A stretch of DNA of 64,000 nt from CAZUVM01 sp964623885. GTDB taxonomy: Bacteria; Verrucomicrobiota; Verrucomicrobiia; Limisphaerales; UBA8199. The position numbers and the translations under genes were made by a program. Every line of letters begins with the position of its first letter. Position 1 is the first letter of the stretch. The stretch spans positions 9,546-73,545 of the forward strand of contig CAZUVM010000217.1 of the NCBI GenBank assembly GCA_964623885.1, read 5' to 3'. The notes below the pieces were generated by a model. It made no database searches, had not been told where the DNA came from, and saw only the letters and a program-made list of their open reading frames with translations. This document shows positions 8,215 through 17,138 of the stretch, in pieces.

Positions 8215-10536
8215 ATGGTTATGCAAAAGTTGACGATAGTGAGGAGACCTGAAAGCACCAGACCACACAAACCGCTTCACGAGAAGGTGCGAGAGCAATT
8301 GACGCGGTCAGTGACCGCGGACAATGGGCGCGGCTTATCGGCGGCAATTCTAGGTGTGGCATTCATTGGAGTGCTGAGCTGGGTTCAACAGAAAACCAAT
8401 GCCGGTTTCAACTTCGAATTCTTTTATTTGTTCGCCTGCGCTCTGGTGGGTTGGTTTGCCGGCGTAACGAGCGGCCTGACGATGGCCGCGCTCTCCAGCA
8501 TCTGCTTATATCTGGCCGAAAAAGACGCAACAAGCTCTTCCCTCACCGAGTTCTTATTTGTTGGCAACACGTTGATTCGAACTCTGGCTTTGGGCGGAAT
8601 TAGCTGGCTGGCGGCCTATGCGGGCCGTGCCACACGCGAGCTCAGGGGCAGCGTCGAGCAGCGCACGGCGCGGCTGGAGCAGGAGATGCAAGGCCATAAA
8701 GAGACCGCGGAAACACTGGGCGAAGCATTGCAAGTTTTCGAGCAGCTCACCGGCAATATCAAAGACGTGTTCTGGGTAACGGACGCGGAGAAAAGCGAGG
8801 TGGAATACGTCAGCCCGGCATTTGAAGAGGTTTGGGGACAGTCCTGCCGGACGTTGTCTCTCTGGCCGGGCGTTTGGCTCGAAGGAATTCACTACCAGGA
8901 TCGGGAGCGGGTGGCAAAAGCGGTTTATGCCAAGCAGATCGCCGGCAAGTATGATGAGGAATACCGGGTGGTGCGCCCGGACGGGTCAGTGCGGTGGGTG
9001 CACGAGCGGGCATTCCCGGTGCGCAACGAGGCGGGAGCAGTCTACCGGTTGGTGGGCATCGCCGAAGATATCACCGAACGCAAGCGGACGGAACACTTGC
9101 TGCAAGCCGAGCGCAACGTGGGAATGGCGCTGAGCTCGACGAGCGATTTGAAATTCGCGTTGAACCGATTGCTGGACGTTGCGATGCAATTGGAAGGGAT
9201 CGATTGCGGCGGTGTTTACCTGGTTGATCCGGAAACCGGAGAACTGCATTTGCAGGCGCATCGCGGATTATCTGGTTCATTCCTGGAGCGCATTTCGCAT
9301 TACCGGGCGGATGCGACCGAAGCCAGGCTCGCGAGGAGCGGACAAAGCCTGTACATCCGCGAGGAACAGATCCCGCGCAGTCTGGAAGTGTTATGGGGCA
9401 GCGAAGGACTGAAAGCCTTGGCGGTGGTGCCGGTGCAGCACCACGGTAACGTGCTGGGGGTTTTGAACCTTGCGTCGTACCGGCAGGACGAGATTTTCCC
9501 CCGCACGCGGCTCGGCATCGAGATGATAGCGTCGCAGGTGGCGGGAGCGATTGCGCGTATCCGGGCGGAGGATTCGTTGCGCCGGAGCGAAGCACACTTG
9601 CGGACCATCATCAACAGCGCGCCGATCGCATTAGTGGCGACGGACGCGACCGGACGGATCACACTTGAAGATGGGCAAGGATTGGCCGGAATGGGGATCA
9701 AACCCAACGAGCATGTGCGCCGCCTGGCCAGCGAGGTTTACCAGGACCACCCGCTCATGCTGGCCAACATCGGACGCGCACAAGCAGGCGAGGAGTTCAG
9801 CTCGGTGCTCGAATTCGAGTCGATGATGTTCGATTGCCGGTTCACGCCGATGCGCGACAAGCAACGCAAGCCCGCGGGCTTCATTGCCGTGGCCACGGAT
9901 GTGACGGAACGGTTCCGGCTGCAACGAGAGATTCTCGAGATCAGCGAACGCGAGCAGGCGCGGATCGGACAGGACGTTCACGACGGACTTTGCCAACAAC
10001 TGATTGGGGCGGCGCTCAGGGCCAATTCGCTGACGCAATCGCTCGGTTCGGGTCAACCGGTGGAAGCGGCACGAAAACTATGCGGGCTCCTGGATGAAGC
10101 CATCACGGAATCGCGCCGGGTCTGCCGCGGCCTCTATCCGATTCGTCTGCGCCGGGACGGCCTTTTGCCCGCGCTGGAGGAATTGGCCGGCACAGCCAGC
10201 GAACGGCACCAGGTCCAGTGCACTTGCGAACACGATGCGGCACCATTGGCCTGCGATGTCGCAACGGCCACGCATCTTTACCGCATCGCGCAGGAAGCGA
10301 TCAACAATGCGGTGAAGCATAGCGGCGCCCGGCATATCGCGATCCGGGAGGCAGGGTCCGCAAATGAAATTCGGCTGGAGATTAGCGATGATGGCAAAGG
10401 AATTGGCCCGAGCGCCGGCAGCGGTTCGGGAATGGGGCTGCACATTATGGATTACCGCGCCCGATTAATCGGAGGCAATTTGCAACTGAAAAGCGGCAGC
10501 CAGGGAACCGTGGTGGCGTGCTTCGTCCGCAAGTGA
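8215..10536 (+). CDS. Membrane-bound PAS/GAF sensor histidine kinase (NarL/UhpB-type)
   Basis: 773 residues from ATG at 8215; a TTG 48 bases upstream and an ATG at 8221 are alternatives. Residues about 40-125 form three or four hydrophobic segments (the first begins SAAILGVAFIGVLSW). A coiled coil of charged residues then leads to a PAS/PAC unit (NIKDVFWVTDAEKSEVEYVS to GIAEDITERKR), a GAF domain, a second PAS and a HisKA_3 dimerisation helix with REQARIGQDVHDGLCQQL. The phosphorylated His is residue 589 from this start. The C-terminal ATPase has the N-box EAINNAVKHSGA and DDGKGIGP. HisKA_3 kinases pair with LuxR/NarL regulators, and such a gene follows 16 bp later. The signal sensed is unknown. 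Confidence 0.9.
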   Translation: MVMQKLTIVRRPESTRPHKPLHEKVREQLTRSVTADNGRGLSAAILGVAFIGVLSWVQQKTNAGFNFEFFYLFACALVGWFAGVTSGLTMAALSSICLYLAEKDATSSSLTEFLFVGNTLIRTLALGGISWLAAYAGRATRELRGSVEQRTARLEQEMQGHKETAETLGEALQVFEQLTGNIKDVFWVTDAEKSEVEYVSPAFEEVWGQSCRTLSLWPGVWLEGIHYQDRERVAKAVYAKQIAGKYDEEYRVVRPDGSVRWVHERAFPVRNEAGAVYRLVGIAEDITERKRTEHLLQAERNVGMALSSTSDLKFALNRLLDVAMQLEGIDCGGVYLVDPETGELHLQAHRGLSGSFLERISHYRADATEARLARSGQSLYIREEQIPRSLEVLWGSEGLKALAVVPVQHHGNVLGVLNLASYRQDEIFPRTRLGIEMIASQVAGAIARIRAEDSLRRSEAHLRTIINSAPIALVATDATGRITLEDGQGLAGMGIKPNEHVRRLASEVYQDHPLMLANIGRAQAGEEFSSVLEFESMMFDCRFTPMRDKQRKPAGFIAVATDVTERFRLQREILEISEREQARIGQDVHDGLCQQLIGAALRANSLTQSLGSGQPVEAARKLCGLLDEAITESRRVCRGLYPIRLRRDGLLPALEELAGTASERHQVQCTCEHDAAPLACDVATATHLYRIAQEAINNAVKHSGARHIAIREAGSANEIRLEISDDGKGIGPSAGSGSGMGLHIMDYRARLIGGNLQLKSGSQGTVVACFVRK

Positions 10537-10552
10537 GCGCGTGCGCCGGGCC

Positions 10553-11221
10553 ATGAACCCTTATCCCCAGCCACTGAAGCGCACGCGGATCATATTGGTG
10601 GATGATCACCCGGTGGTGCGCGACGGCCTGGCGGAAGCAATCAACCGCGAACCGGATCTGACGGTTTGCGCGGTTGCGGATGACCATAATGCGGCGCTGG
10701 AAGCGGTCGAGCACGCCCAACCGCAGGTGGCCGTCATTGATTTGATGTTGAAAGGGTCGAGCGGGCTGGACCTGATCAAAGACATCCTCACGCGCTGGCC
10801 GGAAATGCTGATTCTGGTGGTCTCGATGCACGACGAGATGCTCTACGCCGAACGCGTGCTGCGAGCCGGCGCGCGTGGTTACATCACCAAACAACAAGCC
10901 ACGCGCGACATTGTGATCGCGCTGCGCCGGATCCTGAGCGGCGGGGTTTACCTCAGCGAATCCGCGTCTTCAAAAGTACTCACGCGACTGGCCTCGCACC
11001 CGCAGCCGGCCGGCGATTCGATTCTCGATGAGTTGGCCGATCGCGAACTGCAGGTGTTTGAGTTGATCGGCCGCGGCTTGGGCACACGCGAAATCGCCCA
11101 ACAATTGCGTATCGACGGAAAAACCGTCGATACGTACCGCGCGCGGATCAAGGAGAAGCTCAAGGTGCAGACTTCGAGCGAGTTGCTGCAGTTGGCGATA
11201 AGGTGGAGCAAGGAAATGTAG
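10553..11221 (+). CDS. NarL/FixJ-family response regulator
   Basis: 222 residues from ATG at 10553; a GTG at 10541 is an upstream option. The receiver domain has the acidic pair in ILVDDHPVVRDG, the phospho-acceptor Asp63 in VAVIDLMLKG and the conserved Lys in GYITKQQATRD. The C-terminal LuxR-type helix-turn-helix reads LADRELQVFELIGRGLGTRE, then IAQQLRIDGKTVDTYRARIK. It should bind DNA when phosphorylated by the kinase encoded just upstream; the pair forms one operon. Targets cannot be read from the sequence. A REP-rich gap follows. Confidence 0.93.
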   Translation: MNPYPQPLKRTRIILVDDHPVVRDGLAEAINREPDLTVCAVADDHNAALEAVEHAQPQVAVIDLMLKGSSGLDLIKDILTRWPEMLILVVSMHDEMLYAERVLRAGARGYITKQQATRDIVIALRRILSGGVYLSESASSKVLTRLASHPQPAGDSILDELADRELQVFELIGRGLGTREIAQQLRIDGKTVDTYRARIKEKLKVQTSSELLQLAIRWSKEM

Positions 11222-11236
11222 GGATGTGTATTTTTT

Positions 11237-11326
11237 GGGACGCCGGGGATCGGCCTTCGACCAGGAAGGGCTACGGCCCGGCGACGCGGCGTATTTGAAT
11301 AGGGACGCCGAGGACAGCGCCCTACC
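11237..11326. repeat. REP family A unit plus partial copy
   Basis: A partial unit begins at 11237 (GGGACGCCGGGGAT) and a fuller, slightly mutated unit covers 11302-11326 (core GACGCCGAGGACAGCG, then CCCTACC). They lie in the 195-base gap after the response regulator gene. No other feature is seen. Confidence 0.6.
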
Positions 11327-11416
11327 GGACTTAAGTGGAACGCTGGGACGGCGTGTTATCAGATGTGTGCACGGTTTTCCGGTTGATTTTCGGGAGCCGG
11401 CACTTAGCTTGCGCGC

Positions 11417-13615
11417 ATGATTGCGAGATTCCTCTCCCGCGTTCTCGTTCCAACCTTCGTGTTTTCAGCACCGCCGGCTTTATTTGCTGCGGCCAACCTC
11501 CCGACAGTTCCCACACCGCAACACCCGGTCACGAATTATTATCACGGAGTTGCCGTGGCCGACGATTACCAGTGGCTTGAGGAGTCCGGCACGCCGCCGG
11601 TGCGCGACTGGACACGCGAGCAGAACGAGCGAACGGCGGAATACTTCGGGCGGCTGCCGTATCGCGAAGGAATCGCGCAGCAACTAACGCAGTTGCGCAG
11701 CGAGGAATCAGCGCGCTATGGAGGCTTTCAATGGAAGAAGGGGCGCATTTTTGCGCTGCGGTTCAAGCCGCCGGCGCAGCAACCGGTCTTAGTACGGCTT
11801 TCCACGCTCGAGCCGCCGGCGCTCTGGAAGCCGGTGTTCGATCCCAACAAGTACAACACGAATGGCACTACCGCGATTGATTGGTACGTGCCCTCCGGCG
11901 ATGGCCGGCTAATGGCAATTTCGCTGTCCGAGGGCGGGAGCGAACAAGGCACGCTGCATTTTTTCGAGGTAGACACGGGCAAGGAACTCGGCGACACCAT
12001 TCCGCGCGTGCAATACCCGACCGGCGGCGGCAGCGCGGCCTGGAATGCGGAGGGCAACGGCGTTTTCTACACGCGTTACCCGCATGAAGGAGAGCGGCCG
12101 GAGACGGATATCAACTTTTACCAGCAGGTGTGGTTCCACAAGCTAGGCAGCCCTTCCAGCGAAGACAAATACGTAATTGGAAAGGATTTTCCGCGCATCG
12201 CCGAGGTCGCGCTGGATTCGAGTGAAGATGGGCATTGGATCCTGGCCACCGTTGCCAACGGCGACGGCGGCGATTTTGCTCACTACCTGCGCGATCTCAC
12301 GGGCAGCTGGCAACAGTTCACGCATTTCGAGGACGGCATTAAGAGCGTCCGGTTCGGCCGCGACGATGCGCTGTATCTGCTTTCGCGCAAGGACGCGCCG
12401 CACGGCAAAGTCCTGCGATTGCCGATTGTGGGTGAGGGCGCCGGCAAACCCGCAGGGGCAGATGGCACGCCCACATTGCTTTCCAATGCCAAAGTTGTGG
12501 CGCCAGAGGGTAAGGGCGTTGTGGAGGAGTTCGCGCCTTACGATCACGGACTATACGTGAATTGCCTGCTCGGCGGGCCATCCGACCTGGTCTATTTTCA
12601 AAAGGACAGCACACACCCGCGGGACATACCGGTGCTGCCCATCTCGTCGGTGGCCGGCCTGGAATCATGGAAAGGAGACGAACTTGTGTTTGGGAATACG
12701 AGTTACTTGCAGCCGTTTGCCTGGTTTACCTTCGATCCAGCCAGTGGCAAACCGCGTCGCACGGCGCTGTACATGACGTCGCCGGCCGATTTCGACGACA
12801 TCGAAGTGGTGCGTGAATTTGCGATTTCCAAAGACGGAACCAAAGTGCCCGTAAATATTCTGCACAGGAAGGACCTGAAGCTGAACGGAGAGAATCCAAC
12901 GCTGCTTTACGGGTATGGCGGTTATGGCATCAATCTGACGCCGAGCTTCGATTCAACGCGGCGGATTTGGTTCGACGCGGGTGGCGTTTATGCGGTAGCG
13001 AACCTCCGCGGCGGGGGCGAATACGGCGAGGAATGGCACAAAGCGGGTAATCTGACGAACAAGCAACATGTGTTCGATGATTTCATTGCGGCAGCGGAGC
13101 ACCTGATCCAGCGGCATTACACAAATCCAAATAAGCTGGCGGTGGAAGGCGGCAGCAACGGCGGTTTGCTGATGGGCGCGTTCCTGACGCAGCGGCCTGA
13201 CCTGGCCCGTGCGGTCATTTCGCACGTCGGCATTTACGACATGCTGCGCGTGGAACTCGATCCAAACGGCCAGTTTAATGTGACGGAGTTCGGCACGGTG
13301 AAAAACCCGGAACAATTCAAGGCACTTTACGCGTACTCGCCGTACCACCACGTGCAGAACGGAACGAAATACCCGGCGGTATTTATGCTGACGGGTGAGA
13401 ACGATGGCCGGGTCAACCCGGCGCATTCACGCAAGATGATTGCACGGTTACAGGCGGCGACTGGATCGGATCGGCCGATCCTGCTATACAGCACCGCGAG
13501 CGCCGGGCACGGAATCGGCACCGCGCTCAAAGAGCGTATTGCCCAGCAGGCGTACGTTTATTCGTTCCTGTTCGATCAACTTGGGATCGAGGGAAACAAG
13601 TGGGTGATGCCTTAA
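11417..13615 (+). CDS. Prolyl oligopeptidase (peptidase family S9A), probably secreted
   Basis: 732 residues, the usual size for prolyl endopeptidases. Residues 1-27 look like a signal peptide (a hydrophobic run ending ALFAAANLP). The N-terminal propeller begins DDYQWLEE, a conserved S9A landmark. The C-terminal alpha/beta-hydrolase has the catalytic triad: Ser580 in EGGSNGGLLMG, Asp663 in GENDGRVNP and His698 in SAGHGIG. The enzyme cleaves short peptides after proline, here probably in the periplasm. It stands alone between a REP-rich gap and the convergent DegT gene. Start at the first ATG; no Shine-Dalgarno visible. Confidence 0.93.
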   Translation: MIARFLSRVLVPTFVFSAPPALFAAANLPTVPTPQHPVTNYYHGVAVADDYQWLEESGTPPVRDWTREQNERTAEYFGRLPYREGIAQQLTQLRSEESARYGGFQWKKGRIFALRFKPPAQQPVLVRLSTLEPPALWKPVFDPNKYNTNGTTAIDWYVPSGDGRLMAISLSEGGSEQGTLHFFEVDTGKELGDTIPRVQYPTGGGSAAWNAEGNGVFYTRYPHEGERPETDINFYQQVWFHKLGSPSSEDKYVIGKDFPRIAEVALDSSEDGHWILATVANGDGGDFAHYLRDLTGSWQQFTHFEDGIKSVRFGRDDALYLLSRKDAPHGKVLRLPIVGEGAGKPAGADGTPTLLSNAKVVAPEGKGVVEEFAPYDHGLYVNCLLGGPSDLVYFQKDSTHPRDIPVLPISSVAGLESWKGDELVFGNTSYLQPFAWFTFDPASGKPRRTALYMTSPADFDDIEVVREFAISKDGTKVPVNILHRKDLKLNGENPTLLYGYGGYGINLTPSFDSTRRIWFDAGGVYAVANLRGGGEYGEEWHKAGNLTNKQHVFDDFIAAAEHLIQRHYTNPNKLAVEGGSNGGLLMGAFLTQRPDLARAVISHVGIYDMLRVELDPNGQFNVTEFGTVKNPEQFKALYAYSPYHHVQNGTKYPAVFMLTGENDGRVNPAHSRKMIARLQAATGSDRPILLYSTASAGHGIGTALKERIAQQAYVYSFLFDQLGIEGNKWVMP

Positions 13616-13739
13616 GGGTAAAAACTCGAAGGCCGAAAGCAGTCCGAGATCCGAATGCAGCCTCCTCTCTCACCCCGAGAAGGAGACAGGAAAAAACTGC
13701 CCGACGAGCGGTCTCTTTAGCGGACAGCAACTAAGCTGC

Positions 13740-14870
13740 TCAGCCCTTTCGGAAAAAGGCGTGAATTACTTCAGCGACCCTCTGAATCTGAGCTTCGGTT
13801 AGCTCAGGATAAATCGGGAGACTCAGGCATTCGTGGGCAGCTTTCTCGGCGACCGGGAAATCACCCGCCTTGTACCCAAGGTGGGCATAGGCTTTCTGGA
13901 GGTGCAGCGGCAGCGGGTAGTGAAGCGCGCACCCGATGTGATTTGCTTCGAGATATTTTTTGAGCTCGTCGCGTTGCGGATGGCGCACGACATACAGATG
14001 CCAGGCGCTTTGAGCGTAAGCAGCTTCGCGCGGCAGTTGCAGCGGGGTCTCGGCCAACAGTTGATTGTAGCGATGCGCGACGCGACGGCGTTCGCGAGTC
14101 CAGGTTTCGAGGTGGGGCAGTTTCACACGCAGGACGGCGCCTTGGATGCCTTCCATGCGATAGTTGAAGCCGATTTCGTCGTGATAATAGCGCCGGGTGG
14201 AACCGTGCTCGCGCAAGGAGCGGGCCCGGGTAGCGAAAGCGGCGTCGTTGGTAATCAACGCGCCGCCTTCGCCGTAGGCTCCCAGGTTCTTTCCGGGATA
14301 AAAACTAAAGCCGGCAATGGCGCCGAAAGTGCCGATGTGTTTGCCCTTGTATTTGGCGGCATGCGCCTGGCATGCGTCTTCCAATAACGGTAGCTTGTGT
14401 TTCCGGCAAATCTCCAGCAGCGCGTCCAGGTCGACCGGATGGCCGTAGAGATGGACGGGCATGATGGCCTTGGTGCGCGGAGTGATGGCCCGCTCAACCA
14501 ATTTCGGATCGAGATTAAAGGTAGCGTCGTCGATATCGACGTAGACCGGCTTTGCGCCGACATAAGAGATCGCCCAACTTGTGGCGACGAATGTGCTCGG
14601 CGTGGTAATGACCTCGTCACCCGGTCCAACACCCAGCAGCATCAAGGCGATATGGAGGGCAGAGGTGCCGCTGTTGAAAGCGACACAGTGCTCGGTGCCA
14701 CAAAATTTTGCGAATTGCTTTTCGAACTCAGCCACGTCCGGGCCAAGGCAGAACGAGCAATTATCCAGTGTCCGACTGATGGCAGCTTCGATCTCGCTGC
14801 GCAATGGGCGCATTTGCGCCTGTAAATCCAAGTAAGGGACGGCCTGTTCCTTCGCGGTCTCTGTTGTCAT
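13740..14870 (-). CDS. DegT/DnrJ/EryC1/StrS sugar aminotransferase (first of three)
   Basis: 376 residues, full length for the family. The PLP site is intact: NSGTSALH (residues 66-73) for the phosphate, Asp165 and Gln168 in LEDACQAH, and the Schiff-base Lys194 in YPGKNLGAYGEGG. These enzymes transfer an amino group to a keto-sugar nucleotide. It reads away from the ABC exporters across a 300-base gap with a large palindrome, so it may have its own promoter. It is grouped with the polysaccharide locus by function. The substrate position (C3 or C4) cannot be told from sequence. The 124 bases before 13740 hold no gene. Confidence 0.9.
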   Translation of the reverse strand: MTTETAKEQAVPYLDLQAQMRPLRSEIEAAISRTLDNCSFCLGPDVAEFEKQFAKFCGTEHCVAFNSGTSALHIALMLLGVGPGDEVITTPSTFVATSWAISYVGAKPVYVDIDDATFNLDPKLVERAITPRTKAIMPVHLYGHPVDLDALLEICRKHKLPLLEDACQAHAAKYKGKHIGTFGAIAGFSFYPGKNLGAYGEGGALITNDAAFATRARSLREHGSTRRYYHDEIGFNYRMEGIQGAVLRVKLPHLETWTRERRRVAHRYNQLLAETPLQLPREAAYAQSAWHLYVVRHPQRDELKKYLEANHIGCALHYPLPLHLQKAYAHLGYKAGDFPVAEKAAHECLSLPIYPELTEAQIQRVAEVIHAFFRKG

Positions 14871-14957
14871 TGGCGCGAAGTTTACGCCATCGGCGAGCCT
14901 TGTGCTACTATGGAAAAGTCCCGACGGCTATCCGCAAAACCCGCAGTGGTGCAGTAG

Positions 14958-15067
14958 CGCAGGCCTCCGAGCCTGCTGTATCGCCGACTTCCACTCGGCA
15001 GCTGTTCGACCGCGCGCTGGCCTTCGCAGGTTGGAAACCTGCGATACGGCAGGTTCGGAGGCCTGCG
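14958..15067. repeat. Large imperfect palindrome (REP-like)
   Basis: The arms at 14958-14984 and 15041-15067 are nearly perfect reverse complements (CGCAGGCCTCCGA, CCTGC and GTATCGC blocks match). The spacer contains a smaller hairpin (CGCAGGTT, GGAA, ACCTGCG). The element fills the gap between the aminotransferase and the ABC exporter genes. It resembles a REPIN but is unrelated in sequence to families A and B. The rest of 14871-15197 shows no gene. Confidence 0.75.
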
Positions 15068-15197
15068 CAACCTCCAAGGGATGTGCAAATTGCCGCGCAG
15101 TCGGATCCTAGCCCGAGGTCCCGGTCGCATCCATCGCGCACGCACAATTCCAATCGTCTCGAGCGGGAATGCTCGCGTGGATTTTCCAAGCAGGCGC

Positions 15198-17099
15198 TTA
15201 AAGTTTGGTCGAAACCGCAGGCTCAGATTCGAATTGGAGGTCGTACAACTTGCTGTAGAGTCCGCCCCGCTGCATCAATTCTTCATGCGTGCCGGTTTCG
15301 ACGATGCGGCCGGTATCCAACACGACGATAAGATCGGCATTTTTTACCGCTGAAAGGCGATGGGCAATACAAATCGTGGTGCGACCTTTCATCAGTTCCT
15401 CGAGCGCGCGCTGCACAATCCGCTCAGCTTCGGTATCCAGAGCATTGGTCGCCTCGTCCAGGACCAGGATCGGGGCATTCTTTAATAGCGCGCGGGCAAT
15501 GGCGATGCGCTGGCGCTGTCCGCCGGAAATGTTGACGCCCTTTTCGCCCACGATTGTTTCGTAGCCGCGCGGCTTTTCGAGGATGAAGCCATGGGCATAG
15601 GCGTGCCGGGCGGCTTCTTCAATTTCCGCGTCGGTCGCGCCCGGGCGGCCGAGCGCGATATTTTGGCGAATTGTATCATTGAACAGGATCGTTTCCTGGG
15701 TAACGACGGCGATGTTGTCCCGCAATTCGCGGGAGGCGACGGCGCGCAGGTTGGTGTCTCCGATGAAAATGGCGCCGCGCTGAGGATCGTAGAAGCGCAA
15801 CAACAGATTGGCGATAGAGGTCTTCCCGGAACCAGTGCGTCCCACCAAAGCTACCACCTGGCCCGGCTGAATTGTCAGGTTGATCTGGTGCAGCACCATC
15901 TTCTCGCCATAGGTGAAACTTACATTTTCAAAGCGGATTGTGGCGCCATGGGCGCGGAGCGGTTTTGGTTCAGGCGGTTCGAGCAAATGGCTTTTCATTT
16001 CGAGCACCTGGTAAACCGGGTCAACGCCGGCGCGCGCGACGGTGAGCTGATGGTGCAAGCGGCTGAGATTTTTTACCGGCGCATAGAGGCTGAACACGGC
16101 CATGAAAAAAGTGAGGAGGTCGCCGGAAGACGATGGCGCGGGACCGGAAGCAGCGAACGCAAACCAACCAAAAACCAACGCGACCCCAACCGCCCCGGTG
16201 AACTCGATCAGAGGCCCCGGCAGTTCGCCGGCGCGCACGGAGCGCATGAAAAAGCTCGTCAAAGCGCCGGCAGCCTGACGGAACTGCTCGGCCATGATGG
16301 CTTCGAGGTTGAACCCCTTTATGACGCGAATGCCGGTGAATGACTCATGCATGACCTTGGCCAGGCTGGCATGTCGACCATGGATGCCTGAATGCGATTT
16401 GCGGAATTTGCGGCCAAAAATAATGATCGGCACCAGGCAGAGCGGGAAAACCATCAGAGTGAACAGGCTGAGCAGGGGTTGCAGGGCCACGAGCGTGATG
16501 ATTAGCACCACAATAGACACTGGTTCACGAATCAACGTCGAGAAGATCCCGGTGATGGTCGTATTAACGGCCAGCGCGCCTTCGAATCGGGCCATGAGTT
16601 CGCCCGTGCTGCTCCAGCCGAAAAACGCCAGCGGCATCTGCATGACATGCCTAAACAAGCGAAGTCGCAAATCCTGCGTGGCGCGAATGCCGACCCACGA
16701 AAGCAGGTAGATATTTAGATAGCCTAAGAGGCCGCGCAAAAACATGGCGCCGGGAATCAGGCTGATGACCAGCAGGATGCGCCCGGTAGTGGGCCGCCCG
16801 GACGGGCGGAACCATTCCACCGTGCGGTCCAGCGCGTGTTTCAGCGGGGCGGGCAAGTGAATGGAACTAAGTCCGCGTTTAGCGGGCTTAGGTTGGGACG
16901 CGGCAGCGGTTTGAATAGCTGGCGCATTGGGAGCACTGACCACGGCGGCGCCTGGGAAAACCGTATCCACCGCCAGCTTGAGCGAAACCGGAAGCGTAAA
17001 GGCCAGCGCACCGGATAAGAAGCCGCAGAGCAACCCGAGGAAGAATCGAAACCGATACGGCCGGGCCAACTCCAGCACTTTCTTTAAGTAATCAACCAT
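15198..17099 (-). CDS. MsbA-like ABC exporter (fused permease and ATPase), second of a pair
   Basis: 633 residues from ATG at 17099; a longer frame to 17138 is possible but adds a charged, non-family leader. The N-terminal half has six hydrophobic segments of the ABC exporter fold. A stretch after the second segment (about residues 40-95) is Ala/Pro/Lys-rich and unlike the neighbour. The ATPase has Walker A GRTGSGKTS, signature ISGGQRQR, Walker B LVLDEATNALD with Glu, and H-loop CIAHRLS. Such proteins flip lipid-linked saccharides or lipid A across the inner membrane. It is 39 bp downstream of a paralogue. Confidence 0.88.
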   Translation of the reverse strand: MVDYLKKVLELARPYRFRFFLGLLCGFLSGALAFTLPVSLKLAVDTVFPGAAVVSAPNAPAIQTAAASQPKPAKRGLSSIHLPAPLKHALDRTVEWFRPSGRPTTGRILLVISLIPGAMFLRGLLGYLNIYLLSWVGIRATQDLRLRLFRHVMQMPLAFFGWSSTGELMARFEGALAVNTTITGIFSTLIREPVSIVVLIITLVALQPLLSLFTLMVFPLCLVPIIIFGRKFRKSHSGIHGRHASLAKVMHESFTGIRVIKGFNLEAIMAEQFRQAAGALTSFFMRSVRAGELPGPLIEFTGAVGVALVFGWFAFAASGPAPSSSGDLLTFFMAVFSLYAPVKNLSRLHHQLTVARAGVDPVYQVLEMKSHLLEPPEPKPLRAHGATIRFENVSFTYGEKMVLHQINLTIQPGQVVALVGRTGSGKTSIANLLLRFYDPQRGAIFIGDTNLRAVASRELRDNIAVVTQETILFNDTIRQNIALGRPGATDAEIEEAARHAYAHGFILEKPRGYETIVGEKGVNISGGQRQRIAIARALLKNAPILVLDEATNALDTEAERIVQRALEELMKGRTTICIAHRLSAVKNADLIVVLDTGRIVETGTHEELMQRGGLYSKLYDLQFESEPAVSTKL

Positions 17100-17138
17100 T
17101 GTCCGCCCGCCTTCGCAACGGCGGGCACTGGTTCTCAA

